Assembly (NCBI GenBank): GCA_963575745.1
Contig: CAUYUJ010004325.1
Location: 31,756-71,070, forward strand
From: Prorocentrum cordatum
Lineage: Eukaryota; Sar; Dinophyceae; Prorocentrales; Prorocentraceae
DNA length: 39,315 nt
Direction of reading: 5' to 3'
The notes below the pieces were generated by a model that was not told where the DNA came from, did no database searches, and worked only from the letters and a program-made list of their open reading frames with translations. Numbering within the stretch: the stretch's first letter is position 1; each line of letters begins with the position of its first letter. Both the position numbers and the translations under genes were made by a program. Shown in pieces: positions 9,841 to 19,427 of the stretch.

Positions 9841-10054
9841 CCCCGCTCTCCCTCCGCGCCCGCCCGCCGTGTCGCACGCGCGCCGCGGATCTCCCCGGCC
9901 GGGGGGGCCCCTGCGACGCCCTCTCTCGGCGACTCCGAAGGGGTGTGGGTTGCAGAGGCTGTGGTCTGCAGCCCGCACCCTGGAGGACGGGCGAGGCACT
10001 CGACCGAGTCAGCCGCCGTGCTCCGAGGAGGCCCGACGAGGGCAGCATGATGTG

Positions 10055-10171
10055 CTCCTCCTCCTCCTCCTCCTCCTCATCATCATCATCACATCATCAT
10101 CATCATCATCTCATCATCATCATTCATCAGCAGCATCACATCATCATCATCATCAGCAGCAGCAGCAGCAG

Positions 10172-10219
<48 letters not shown>

Positions 10220-10455
10220 TCATCATCATCATCATCATCATCACAAAGTCAGCAGCAGCAGCAGCATCATCATCATCAGCATCATCATCGTAATCAGCAG
10301 CATCATCATCATCATCATCATCATCGTCATCTCATCATCATCATTCATCCTCATCATCATCATCATCAGCAGCATCATCATACATCATCATCATCACCAT
10401 CACCATCACCATCACCATCACCATCACCATCACATCACCATCATCATCATCATCG

Positions 10456-10502
<47 letters not shown>
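10055..10502. repeat. CAT/ATC microsatellite
   Basis: It starts as CTC and switches to CAT at about 10078. It contains CAG runs and a regular CATCAC block near 10394-10440. Confidence 0.95.
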
Positions 10503-10504
<2 letters not shown>

Positions 10505-10505
10505 C

Positions 10506-10872
10506 AAACCCCTCCTCCTCCCTCTCCTCCTCCTCCTTCCTCCTCCTCCTCCTCCTCCTCCTCCTCCTGCTTCTCCTCCTCCTCCTCCCTCCTCCTCCTC
10601 CTCCTCCTCCTGCCTCCTCCTCCTCCTCCTCCCCTCCTCCTCTCATCCTCCTCCTCCTCATCCTCCTCCTCTCCGCCTCTTCCTCCTCCTCCCTCCTCCT
10701 CCTCCTCCTCCTCCTCCTCCTCTCCTCCTCCTCCTCCTCCTCCTCCTCCTCCCCCTTCCTCCTCCCCCTCTCCTCCTCCTCCTCCTCCCCTCCTCCTCTC
10801 CTCCTCCTCCTCCTCCTCCTCCTCTCCTCCCTCCCTCCCCCTCCCTCCCTCCCTCCTCCTCCCTCCCTCCCC
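10506..10872. repeat. CTC microsatellite
   Basis: A long interrupted CTC array directly continues the preceding CAT array. Confidence 0.95.
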
Positions 10873-10874
10873 GC

Positions 10875-11455
10875 AAGCCCGAACGACGCAGGTCGCAGAC
10901 CACGCCTCGGTGCAACCACCCCTCGGCCTAGACCCCGCCTCCTGGCCACGCGCGACGGCGGCGATGGCACCTCGGCGGCAGGCATACCAGCACCCCACTC
11001 ATGACGGGAGCGGGCCTGACGTCGGCGAGTCTCGCCCTGCGTGCCTGACGCTCGCCTCGCTGGAGTTCTGGCCCTGGCCTCGGACGACCGCTTCACAGGC
11101 TCCGCGCATGTTGTGCTCAGCGGTTCCTGGATCGGCCACCTGGTCTTGCTTGAGCCTCGCTCGGCCAAGCGAGAGCGAGCTGCGAAGCCGCCGGTCCTGG
11201 TCAGCCGTGGCTGGCCCTCCCTCAGCACGACGCCCCTGCGGAGCCGGCGGCCGCCCTCACGAGGCTCGCGATGGTCTGCATGGTCTTAGAACTCGCCTGT
11301 TGCCTTGCCTTCCCCCGCGGTTGCCCCTCTCCTCGCGTCTCTCACCGTGTGCGCTATCTAGCACTTCCGTAGCCCAGCTGCCGCTTCGACCGCGCTGAGC
11401 GACCGCTGGCGCTGCGACCGCCAACAGATGAGCGCACGAACGCGGGGAAGCATGC
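10875..11455. other. no gene recognised
   Basis: Unique GC-rich sequence between arrays. Open frames on both strands overlap without recognisable motifs. Confidence 0.4.
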
Positions 11456-11457
11456 CA

Positions 11458-11573
11458 TGGAGCACGAGCACAAGCATCACCACCAGCATCATCGACATCA
11501 TGATCATCATCAGCAGCAGCATCACCTTGATCATCATAAGAATGATAATCATAAGAAGAAGAATCGTAATAAT

Positions 11574-11618
<45 letters not shown>

Positions 11619-12681
11619 GATCGTCATCATCATCGTCATCAGCATCGTCATCAGCAGCATCATCATCAGCATCATCATCAGAATCATCATCATAATAATC
11701 ATCAGGATATTGGTAATCGTCACCAGCATCATCATTATCATCATCATGACCAGCATCAACAGCATCATCCTCATCATCAGCAGCAGCATGAGCATCAGCA
11801 TGAGCATCATCATTATCATCATCATCGACATCATCATCAACATCATCAGCAAGACCATCATCATCATCATCAGCAGCATCATCATCACCATCAACACAAC
11901 CATAACCATCCTCGTCAACACAATCACCATCATCGCCAATACCATCAACACCAGCAAAAGCATCATCTTCATAACCCTGATAATCATTACCATCACCATC
12001 GTCACCATCTGTCGTCATCTTCACCCTCCTCCTCCTCCTCCTCCTCCTCCTCCTCCTCCAGATCATGGTTATGACCATCATCACCACCAACATCACCACG
12101 ATCACCATAACCATCACCAATCTCGTCATCATAATCGCCGTCATCGTCGACATCATCAACATCAACAGCGGCACCATAATAAAAGCAATCATCAGCATTG
12201 CCATTGGCATCGCCATCATTATCGACATCTGCATCATCATCATCAGCATCATCATCATCGTCATCATCATCGTCATCATCATCATCATCGGCAGCGTCCT
12301 CATCAGCATGAGCATCATCATCAGCAGCATCATCATCATCTCAACGATCATCCGAACCATCATCAACCACATAACAAACATCAGCATCAGCATCAACATC
12401 CTTGCCATCAGCATCAGCATCATAATCGTCATCAAAATCAGCATTGGCTGCGGAATCAGCATCATCATATCGTCATCATCATCAACGTCGCCGTTGTCAG
12501 CATCAATACCATCATCAGCAGCAGCATCATCATCGTCAGCGTCATCATCACCATCAGCATCAGCAATATCATCATCACCATCATCATCATGAGCATGATC
12601 ATCACCGTAATCACCGTCACCACCATCACCATCACCACCATCATCATCATCACCATCATAACCGTTATCGTTATCATGACA

Positions 12682-12712
<31 letters not shown>

Positions 12713-12973
12713 CAGCCTCATGATATTCACCAGCATCATCATCATCACCATCATTATCCTCGTCATCGTTCTCGTCGTCGTCATCGTCATCGTCATCGCC
12801 ATCGTCATCGTCATACTCATTATCATCATACTCATGATCACCATAATCATCAGCATCATCATCCTCATCGTCATTTTCATCCTCATCCCGATTATCATCA
12901 TCCTCATCATCACGACCATTATTATCATCATCAGCCTCGCCATCGTCGTGGTCATCGTCGTTGCCGCCATCGC

Positions 12974-13024
<51 letters not shown>

Positions 13025-13027
13025 ACT
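11458..13027. repeat. long CAT/ATC microsatellite with a CTC island
   Basis: About 1.5 kb of interrupted CAT repeats with a CTC block at 12021-12060. This is the longest array in the window. Its frames reach hundreds of codons but consist of His, Ile, Met, Asp or Ser runs. Confidence 0.95.
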
Positions 13028-13167
13028 CGCGCCCGTGCGCCCCATCACCCTGCCCCTCGTGGCCCTGCCCCCAACATCGTGCCCAATCATCCTGCCCCTC
13101 GTGTCCCCCATCATTATCGCGCAGCCTTCCCCCAATAGGGAGCGACACCCCGACCCTACCCCCAACA

Positions 13168-13292
13168 ACCATCGATTCTCCTGAATCGGTGGGAGGCGGG
13201 GTTAGGGTTCAGATTTCGCCACGTGCCCGACGAATTCCTAACCCTGCCCCCGCCACCCATCAAGTTGCCTGAATCGTTGATCGGCGAATGCA
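13168..13292. repeat. imperfect inverted repeat
   Basis: A left arm (CGATTCTCCTGAATCGGTGG, then GGCGGGGTTAGGG) pairs imperfectly with a right arm (CCCTAACC-type words through CCTGAATCGTTGATCGG) over about 50 bp. It is probably a decayed foldback element. Confidence 0.5.
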
Positions 13293-13499
13293 GGATTTTG
13301 CCGCCGACCCAATCATGCCTCGCGCTCCTGACCCCAATCCTCGCTCCTCCCACTCGTGCGCTGGCCAGCAGCACCCCTCTGCAACAGGCAGGGTCTCCTG
13401 GTGTCCACCGCGTCGAAGGAGCTGAGGCTAATGGCGCTTTCCTTGGACTCGCACAGTCCAGCCGCTGGCGGCGGGCGCCGCGCTCGGGGCCGGCGCAGC

Positions 13500-13825
13500 C
13501 GCGTGCTGCCCTCTCTGCTTGAGTTTGCTGTCTCGGGAGCTCTGGCAAGCGGGGTGCATGAAGAGGAATAGAAGGAGGAGGAGGAGGAGGAGGAGGAGGA
13601 GGAGGAGGAGGAGAGAGGAGGGGCGGAGGAGGCGAAGGAGCAGGAAGAGGAGAACAGGCAAGAGGAAGAGGAAGAGGAAGAGGAAGAGGAGGAGGAGGAG
13701 GAGGAGAAGGAGGAGGAGGAGGAGGAGGGGGAGGAGGAGAAAGGCCACTGGCCGCTGCGTGCTGGCCCCCTGCTAGAGCGTGCTGTCCCTGAAGCTCCGG
13801 GTAGCGGGGCAAATGATGATGAGGA
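13500..13825. repeat. direct repeats of about 65 bp flanking a GAG microsatellite
   Basis: Related segments at about 13500-13566 and 13757-13825 share GTGCTG, GCTGTC, GAGCTC/AAGCTC and AGCGGGG words. They flank a GAG/AGG array at 13570-13742. Confidence 0.5.
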
Positions 13826-13854
13826 GGAGGAGGAGGAGGAGGAAGACGGCCTCA

Positions 13855-13912
13855 GAAACCCCGCGACGCTCCAAGAGGCCTCCAAGAAGACCCCGAAGAG
13901 GCCCCCAAGTTG
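13855..13912 (+). repeat. fragment of CCAAGAGG-type element
   Basis: A short run of units including CGACGCTCCAAGAGGCC and AGAGGCCCCCAAG, matching the longer copies at 7480-8150 and 21100-21700. Confidence 0.6.
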
Positions 13913-13939
13913 CACAAATTACGACATGTCATACGTCAC

Positions 13940-14242
13940 GACATCCCACTCCCGCTCCCCTCGCTCCATTCCCTCCCACTCCCCTCCCTCTCCCGATCCC
14001 CCTCCCCCTCCGTCCCCCATCCGTCCCCCAGCCGCCTCCCCTTCCCCGACACCACCCCACCCCACTCTCCCTCCCCTCCCCCCTCCCCGATACCGTCATG
14101 CTCCACGTTCAGACCCTCATCCTCCTCATCCTCCTCGTCATCCTGATCTTCCTGCTACTCATGCTCTTCCTGCGCTCCTGCTCCTCCTCCTCCTCCTCCT
14201 CCTCCTCCTCCTCCTCCTCCTCCTCCTCCTCCTCCTCCCCCT
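13940..14242. repeat. C/T-rich tract ending in a CTC microsatellite
   Basis: CCCTCCC-type sequence followed by an almost pure CTC array (14178-14240). This array is the left target site of the retroelement that starts next. Confidence 0.9.
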
Positions 14243-14413
14243 CCCCGTAACCTTCCCAACCCCCTCCCCTTTCCATTCCGCAGCCGCGTTTTCTCGAGGG
14301 CCAGAGTGGCCCACGACGCGCTCGAAGTCACTCTGGCGGCGTCCGCGCTCGATACTGGAAAAAAGATGGGCGGCATATCATCCCGCGATGTCTTCTTCTC
14401 TTGCTGCTTACTC
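14243..14413 (+). repeat. left pseudo-LTR of the Penelope-like element
   Basis: A 171-bp direct repeat starting CCCCGTAACCTTCCC and ending TTGCTGCTTACTC. It contains an ATG opening a short MGGISSRDVFFSCCLL frame in both copies. No hammerhead core word (CTGATGA) is seen, consistent with the N-terminal-endonuclease group, which lacks canonical hammerheads. Confidence 0.92.
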
Positions 14414-14475
14414 TCTCAGTGAACGGGCTGTATTCCGGACGTCAGGCGTCTTCGGGCAGCACGGGTTTCTCCACA

Positions 14476-14898
14476 ATGCGTGGTATACGTGATTCATGGT
14501 GTGGCTGTTCTTCTCATTGGTACCTTGCTCTACTCCTACTTCGTCTACTTCTTCTCCCCGGCGTTCAAGGTGAGGGCCCTGATCGCCATCGCGTACGGTG
14601 GCCCGTCCCTCGTGGTAACCACCCAAGCCTCGTATGTGCACAACGGTTTCTGGATCAGCAGTTGGACAACCACAAGGCCCTTCGACAACCCGCTTCAGTA
14701 TTAGCCTCTTCGGTGGCCTCATGGTGCTGGGGCCTGCTTCGGTGGCGTGACCCTGTCCCCGCAGTTGACTTTATCATGGGCTGGGCCTTCAACATGGGTC
14801 TATCGCAACGTGGTGGACTTCTGCGTGGTAGAGTCTTGCATGTACTGTGGGCCGAACTTTTAGTCGTAGCAGGCATTGTTCGTATCAGATGTGCTTGA
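14476..14898 (+). CDS. upstream ORF in frame with the GIY-YIG-RT ORF, separated by one TGA
   Basis: This frame begins at ATG 14476 (the same frame is open further upstream) and ends at TGA 14896-14898. The downstream GIY-YIG-RT ORF is in the same frame and open again from 14899, so one TGA separates the two. The 140-residue product is rich in Leu, Trp and Arg, has no recognised domain, and ends Arg-Cys-Ala before the TGA. An overlapping frame (14480-14704, no ATG) reads as hydrophobic membrane-like sequence, so which frame is coding is undecided. It may be an N-terminal extension reached by TGA recoding, or 5' leader with no coding role. Confidence 0.35.
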   Translation: MRGIRDSWCGCSSHWYLALLLLRLLLLPGVQGEGPDRHRVRWPVPRGNHPSLVCAQRFLDQQLDNHKALRQPASVLASSVASWCWGLLRWRDPVPAVDFIMGWAFNMGLSQRGGLLRGRVLHVLWAELLVVAGIVRIRCA

Positions 14899-14934
14899 AG
14901 ATGTGCGAATCGTCCGACCTGGGTCCGGCAAATT

Positions 14935-17856
14935 ATGCACCTTCTTCCTCAGGAGTGGGCCGAATATTTTATGTATGCACCTGCGTCGGGTTCTCCAGGT
15001 GATAGCCCATGGTTCCTCTTGGAACGGCTAGCTCGTATTACATGTGCATCTTCTTCCTCCGTAGCTTCGTCAGCCGTGTATCTACTGGCATCTACTACAG
15101 GCACGTACATTGGCAAAGCTAGTCTTCAACGTCATTCCCGAGATGGTGTTTCTCGAGGGGGTCTCGCGTCGAGATTCTCAGAACATGTTCGGGCCATTGT
15201 ACTTCCTTTTGAAGGTGCAGGTCGACGTCCTCGCTACAAACTTCTGCGTGGGAGTCTTGGCACAATGCTCGCACTTCCTCTGCTGTTTTGCCGGTCTGAA
15301 GGTGCGGCTTACCATTGGGAAGCAGTTCTTTTACGGCGGTACCAACCGACAGCAAATTCAGTAGATGGTCAGGAATCTGATACGTCCAAGCTACGTCGCG
15401 GACGTGCTCCTCTTCTTGCTGATCTTGTGAAATCAAAATCTCGACGGCGTCGCCCGCAGGGGTGGCTACGACATCCTCGCACCAACCCAGTACAATTTCA
15501 TCGCCTATGCATTTTTCCTGGTCCTTATCTTTCGGCTGATGGTCCTCGGTGTCTCCGGGACCTACCTGGTTGCTTATGCGATGTGGGGCCCTTTTCGTCT
15601 CTCTATCGTCGGCAACAGAGGGAAGAGTTCGCACTGTCAGGTACGATTGGTCCTTTGCCGCTGTTTGAAAGGAAACGAGTGGGTCTCCTATTATCGTGGC
15701 TGGCCCACAAACGCCCTCACATCCCGCTTCCACGATGGCCGCGTGTAGAATTGGCCGATCTTGTGTACCATGCAGCCGAATGTGCCCCACATATCCTTCG
15801 ATCTTTTCACAGGTGCGGTATGGCTTACCGTGGTCTGGATGGGTGGCTTCGTCGGCTGGGGCTCCCTGCAATCAAAGTACCACCACTCCAATTTCACCGT
15901 GCCCTCCGCCACCATGGAGTTCTCCGCCAGGTCAAACTGGCCTTTCGGAAGGGGTTGGGTTTCCTCCGAATGGCGTCGGCTCGCAATTGGGTGCATGCCC
16001 GTGTCCGGCATGCATTCAAAGGCCAGCACGTGTGGAAAGGCCAGGTCTCGGCTCCGAGGTTCTGCCAGTCCTACATGTTCGCGGAGCCACCTGTACGAGA
16101 TGCATCTGTTCCAGTTCGGCCTCCCCTACGTCTTCGAGCACTGGATGGTCCGTGGCGTCTTCCCCAGTGGCCTAGTCTCCGGCGTGTGCTTGGCGAGACG
16201 CGAAAGGAGCTATTTGTATGGTCTGCACGACTGCGTCTTCACAGACGGCCAACCCAACGGCTTGTTCGCACCGTCTGCGATGCCATATCCGAGGCCTGGA
16301 CACGGTGCCCATATCTAGACTCCCAGCCTTGGCAATGGGGAAATATGGAACATCCCATGTCTCTTGCATTGGATGTCTACAACGTCGAGGTCGTGATGGC
16401 GGACGACAAGATGGCCGACCGCCTTTGGTGTTGTGATGGGGATTCTCTGATGCAGTATTTGGCCGGATCGATTTTGGAGGACCCCGACTGGGTCATGCGG
16501 CCTGATCTCACAGTCACCGACGTCAAAACTTGGATGTGGACGCGAGTGCTCTGTGGTTTACCGCCGTGGCTCCGCGGCCATCGACAGCTTCCCCCAGAAC
16601 GCCGTTCGACGCGCACTCCCATGATTTTTCCGCTATGGAAGTCCAAGTGTTGGCTACCCGACGGGACGAAGACGTGCACCAAGCCTCGTCACAGTTGTGT
16701 TCGACGTGTGGTCAACACCAAAGATTGTCCTGGTGGAGCTGGTTTTCGAGTTATTGCCCGGGCAGCTCGTGGTATGCTCAGAATTGGCAACATTGGTTAC
16801 GAAGTTTTCTCTATGCAGCGTGCTGCAGTGGAGGTGGACCTAGCCAGGCGATCTTTATCTCCAGAGTGCTCACGCTCATGTTGCAGATGTGGCGTTGCAA
16901 TGGAAGAGATTTCCGTGGTTGTCGCAGACTTGGACCAAGCGTACGAGCAAGTGTCGTCCAGCGCGATTGCCTCGTCATGGGCGCAGGTGGTGGAAGCAGT
17001 CAGAGAGAACATTCCATCCCTGAAGATTCTTGTTCAACGTGGGCGTGCTGAAGTCACGAAGGTGGCATCTTCGACGATTCCGGTAGGTTGGTACTGCGTG
17101 GAGGCGTCAGATATTCTCTTGGCGTTCACGTGCTACTGTTGGCTCTCTCTCGTTGTCCTGGGCAATGTGGTATTTGAGTTGCGAGGCGTCCCAATTGGTG
17201 GCTGCATGAGCGGTGCAGCTCTCAGCATTTTCCTGGCAGCCCAGGAGCTCCGCGCACGCCGCGCACAGCAGAAGTTCACGTCTCAGGGTTTCTCGTCATC
17301 AGCTTCGTCATCATCGCCCCCGTCTACTTGCACTAAAGTGTCCGGGCCTTCCCCGTGCGTTCCAGATATCAGTATGCGCCGTTTCGTCGACGACATTTTG
17401 GGACTCAGCACATCATATTGTCGGGCGTGTCTATATGAGTGCATTGCGCTGACGTGCGACGTCAAAGTTTCTGAGGCCTCCGACCTCTCCGGGGAGGACA
17501 AACGAGTCACATGGTTAGATTTGGTATTGGTCCCTGTGGGCTCCACTCTAGTTGTGCTCCCAAAGAACGTAAATAGAGGCTGGCTATATTCTCCCATGGT
17601 GCCCCGCGGCAGTTGTACCCTTGTTCCCTGGCCTGGATGCTTGGTGCGAGGCTTCCACCATCTTCGGGGTCTCCTTACTGGGCGCCTGGCCAGGTCAAGA
17701 TCTCTGGGGTTGCCTCCTGGCCTGGCTGCTTATTGGGTTCTGGAATACATTTTGGACTTGTTCATCCTGGGTTATCCGGTAAACCTCCCCGTACAGCTTC
17801 ACGGCTCAAATTGTCAGGGCGAGATTTTTGACGTGGACGAAACTACTCAGGAGTGA
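14935..17856 (+). CDS. GIY-YIG endonuclease-reverse transcriptase polyprotein of a Penelope-like element
   Basis: A 973-residue protein that would nick target DNA and prime reverse transcription of the element RNA. Residues ~45-142 fit a GIY-YIG nuclease: VY (48-49), GTYIG (56-60), Arg80 with Glu83-His84, Glu129 and Asn141. A CxC motif (Cys213-Leu-Cys215) lies in the linker. The RT spans about 560-950. A fingers block PLWKSK...RHSCVRRVVN starts near 565. Motif A is ADLDQAYEQV (Asp665, Asp667), motif B RGVPIGGCMSG (750-760), motif C RRFVDDI (Asp819, Asp820), and a WLDL block sits at 860-863. All three catalytic Asp positions are present, so the enzyme may be active. ATG 14935 is the first in-frame ATG after the TGA at 14896. 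The RT-last order separates it from canonical Penelope elements, whose GIY-YIG domain is C-terminal. Confidence 0.82.
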   Translation: MHLLPQEWAEYFMYAPASGSPGDSPWFLLERLARITCASSSSVASSAVYLLASTTGTYIGKASLQRHSRDGVSRGGLASRFSEHVRAIVLPFEGAGRRPRYKLLRGSLGTMLALPLLFCRSEGAAYHWEAVLLRRYQPTANSVDGQESDTSKLRRGRAPLLADLVKSKSRRRRPQGWLRHPRTNPVQFHRLCIFPGPYLSADGPRCLRDLPGCLCDVGPFSSLYRRQQREEFALSGTIGPLPLFERKRVGLLLSWLAHKRPHIPLPRWPRVELADLVYHAAECAPHILRSFHRCGMAYRGLDGWLRRLGLPAIKVPPLQFHRALRHHGVLRQVKLAFRKGLGFLRMASARNWVHARVRHAFKGQHVWKGQVSAPRFCQSYMFAEPPVRDASVPVRPPLRLRALDGPWRLPQWPSLRRVLGETRKELFVWSARLRLHRRPTQRLVRTVCDAISEAWTRCPYLDSQPWQWGNMEHPMSLALDVYNVEVVMADDKMADRLWCCDGDSLMQYLAGSILEDPDWVMRPDLTVTDVKTWMWTRVLCGLPPWLRGHRQLPPERRSTRTPMIFPLWKSKCWLPDGTKTCTKPRHSCVRRVVNTKDCPGGAGFRVIARAARGMLRIGNIGYEVFSMQRAAVEVDLARRSLSPECSRSCCRCGVAMEEISVVVADLDQAYEQVSSSAIASSWAQVVEAVRENIPSLKILVQRGRAEVTKVASSTIPVGWYCVEASDILLAFTCYCWLSLVVLGNVVFELRGVPIGGCMSGAALSIFLAAQELRARRAQQKFTSQGFSSSASSSSPPSTCTKVSGPSPCVPDISMRRFVDDILGLSTSYCRACLYECIALTCDVKVSEASDLSGEDKRVTWLDLVLVPVGSTLVVLPKNVNRGWLYSPMVPRGSCTLVPWPGCLVRGFHHLRGLLTGRLARSRSLGLPPGLAAYWVLEYILDLFILGYPVNLPVQLHGSNCQGEIFDVDETTQE

Positions 17857-17860
17857 GGCA

Positions 17861-18726
17861 ATGGGTCGCTATGAGAGGGACTTCGGCGGCGCGGTCGTGG
17901 CCATGGTGGCCGCGGAGGTGGCCGCGGAGGTGGCGGCCGCGACGACCGTGATTTCCGCTACTCTCACGGCCGTGACTTCCGCTACCCGCATCGCGGTGGC
18001 CCCAGGTACGAGGACAGGTACGAGGACGAGTACGACTACCGCGACTACAAGGATGTCCGCGACCACAGGGACCACCGCGACGGCGGAAGGGAGCGGAGCG
18101 GGCGCGGCCGGCGCCGGAATTTCGTGGACACCGACGGGGAGTCGTTGTCTGAGGGGGAGTTCAAGCAGCGGCGCATCGAGAAGGCCAGGAAGAGGCTGCA
18201 ACGCATCGACCCGGAGTACGCGCAGATGACCCGCGACAAGGAGCAGGAGAAGAACGAGACCAACCTGAGGTCCCAGGGCGAGCACCTCGCCCGGCTGATG
18301 CGGTCCGAGTTCCAGGCCCAGATGAAGGAGATGACGGGCATCGCCTTCGGCCCCGACGAGCAGCCCCCGAGGTGCGACGGCGGCCGCGGCTTCCCGCCGG
18401 AGCCGCCGCGCCGTGGGCGCAGTGATGAGCGTCAGGCGCCGCGGGGGCAAGGGGCTGCCTCTGGGGATGAGCAGGCGAAGGACGCCATCTTGTCCCGCAC
18501 GGAAGTGGGATGGCTCCAAGCGGTCCTCGGCTCTAAGACGGACGTCCCGGTGAAAGGCACGCGCAAGGACTACGAGAAGCTCGTGGAAGGGGCGCTCCAG
18601 GATAAGTGGGCGACGGGCCAGGTTAACAGGCTCATCAAATCCCACGCTCCGTCATCTAAGCAGACAGGTACGAAGAAGGAGAAGGCCAAGCTGGCGGTGG
18701 ATATCATCATCGGCGAAGCGCGGTGA
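17861..18726 (+). pseudogene. RGG/RY-rich nucleic-acid-binding ORF, one-base frameshift
   Basis: The ATG lies 4 nt after the RT stop (TGA, GGCA, ATG), a spacing that suggests coupled translation. The first ten codons (MGRYERDFGG) are in one frame. The following RGRGHGG and GGRGGG tracts, a RYEDRYEDEYDYRDY block and the rest are in the -1 frame, open to TGA 18724-18726. A lost C in GGCGGC-CGCGGT near 17890 explains this; assembly error is also possible. From about residue 90 the protein is charged and helical (SEGEFKQRRIEKARKRLQ), with a basic C-terminal region of no known family. Total length is about 288 residues. By analogy with ORF1 proteins of retroelements it may bind element RNA; no domain was recognised. 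Confidence 0.6.
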
Positions 18727-18834
18727 CTAGGAACATGGCAGCGCCGGCGGCCCGACCACAAAGTACCTTGGGATGTATGGCGGCATCAGGAGTCCAGCAG
18801 TCATGCGTTGTGGGCTCCAAGGTCTATCTCGCCC

Positions 18835-19188
18835 ATGCCGTGCTATGTATGGCAGTGGCGCTATCCGACCCTCTACCTCTTTCTCCAGTGCGTGTTCTGG
18901 GGCGTCAGCTTCATGGGCACGTTCCTTATTGTTTCGCATGGGATGTGGATTATCAGTGCATGGTGCGAGGATTGGTCACCATCTTTGAACCGATATCGAG
19001 ATATCGCCGAAGCTTGGTTCACTCTACGGGTATCGCATTTTGAAGAGTCTCGGCAAGTCCAGTGGGTGCTGGATGCAGTGGGGCTTCCTTTCACCGTCTA
19101 CGACGCTAGCGAGATGGCTTGGTTACGTTCCCAAGCCCAGGGAGTTGTGCTATGTGCGATGGGGGCATTCATGGCCCGGAGGAGGTGA
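18835..19188 (+). CDS. small ORF with a hydrophobic segment, inside the retroelement
   Basis: A 117-residue frame from ATG 18835 to TGA 19186-19188. An aromatic, hydrophobic N-terminal stretch (LYLFLQCVFWGVSFMGTFLI) could be one membrane helix. A mixed soluble part follows (WCEDW, AEAWFTLR) and the protein ends in Arg-Arg-Arg. It has no recognisable family. It sits between the RGG ORF and the right pseudo-LTR. It may be a real third protein or a chance frame in the 3' region. Confidence 0.35.
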   Translation: MPCYVWQWRYPTLYLFLQCVFWGVSFMGTFLIVSHGMWIISAWCEDWSPSLNRYRDIAEAWFTLRVSHFEESRQVQWVLDAVGLPFTVYDASEMAWLRSQAQGVVLCAMGAFMARRR

Positions 19189-19258
19189 GGCTTGCCCTGT
19201 CTAGTGAAGCAGGACCCTCCCTGTTGAGAGGGCAAGGCGGGTTCTCTCTCATCCCTCT

Positions 19259-19427
19259 CCCCGTAACCTTCCCAACCCCCTCCCCTTTCCATTCCGCAGC
19301 CGCGTTTTCTCGAGGGCCAGAGTGGCCCACGACGCGCTCGAAGTCACTCTGGCGGCGTCCGCGCTCGATACTGGAAAAGATGGGCGGCATATCATCCCGC
19401 GATGTCTTCTTCTCTTGCTGCTTACTC
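19259..19427 (+). repeat. right pseudo-LTR of the Penelope-like element
   Basis: A direct repeat of 14243-14413 with a 2-nt shorter A run and otherwise the same sequence by eye. It ends TTGCTGCTTACTC and goes straight into C/T-rich and CTC microsatellite. Confidence 0.92.

Larger units (their letters stand above)
14243..19427 (+). mobile_element. Penelope-like retroelement with N-terminal GIY-YIG endonuclease
   Basis: The element is 5185 bp between two near-identical direct repeats (14243-14413 and 19259-19427) and is bordered on both sides by CTC microsatellite. It carries a GIY-YIG plus reverse transcriptase ORF, an RGG-rich ORF 4 nt later and a small third ORF. N-terminal GIY-YIG followed by RT, pseudo-LTRs and insertion into microsatellites are the published features of the Naiad/Chlamys group. 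The published taxonomic range that I recall names animals, green algae, spike mosses and slime molds. The repeats differ only by a 2-nt indel in an A run, so insertion was recent. Confidence 0.82.

Noticed and set aside
9335-11398. 687-codon plus-strand open frame
   Set aside because: It runs through GAC, CTC and CAT arrays and consists of Leu, His, Ser and Pro runs. Other frames over the same span are equally open.
11257-12723. Reverse and forward frames of about 400-430 codons
   Set aside because: They are pure translation of a CAT microsatellite (Met/Asp or Ile/His runs) with no protein-like composition.
14243-14413. LTR of a gypsy/copia-type retrotransposon
   Set aside because: There is no TG...CA ends, no primer-binding site, no integrase or protease. 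The RT motifs and GIY-YIG fit Penelope-like elements.
15110-15364. Separate 84-codon ORF in the retroelement
   Set aside because: It overlaps the GIY-YIG coding frame, which carries the conserved motifs; this is a shadow frame.
18835-19188. Cellular membrane protein gene separate from the retroelement
   Set aside because: It lies between the RGG ORF and the right pseudo-LTR, well inside the element, so an independent gene is less likely.
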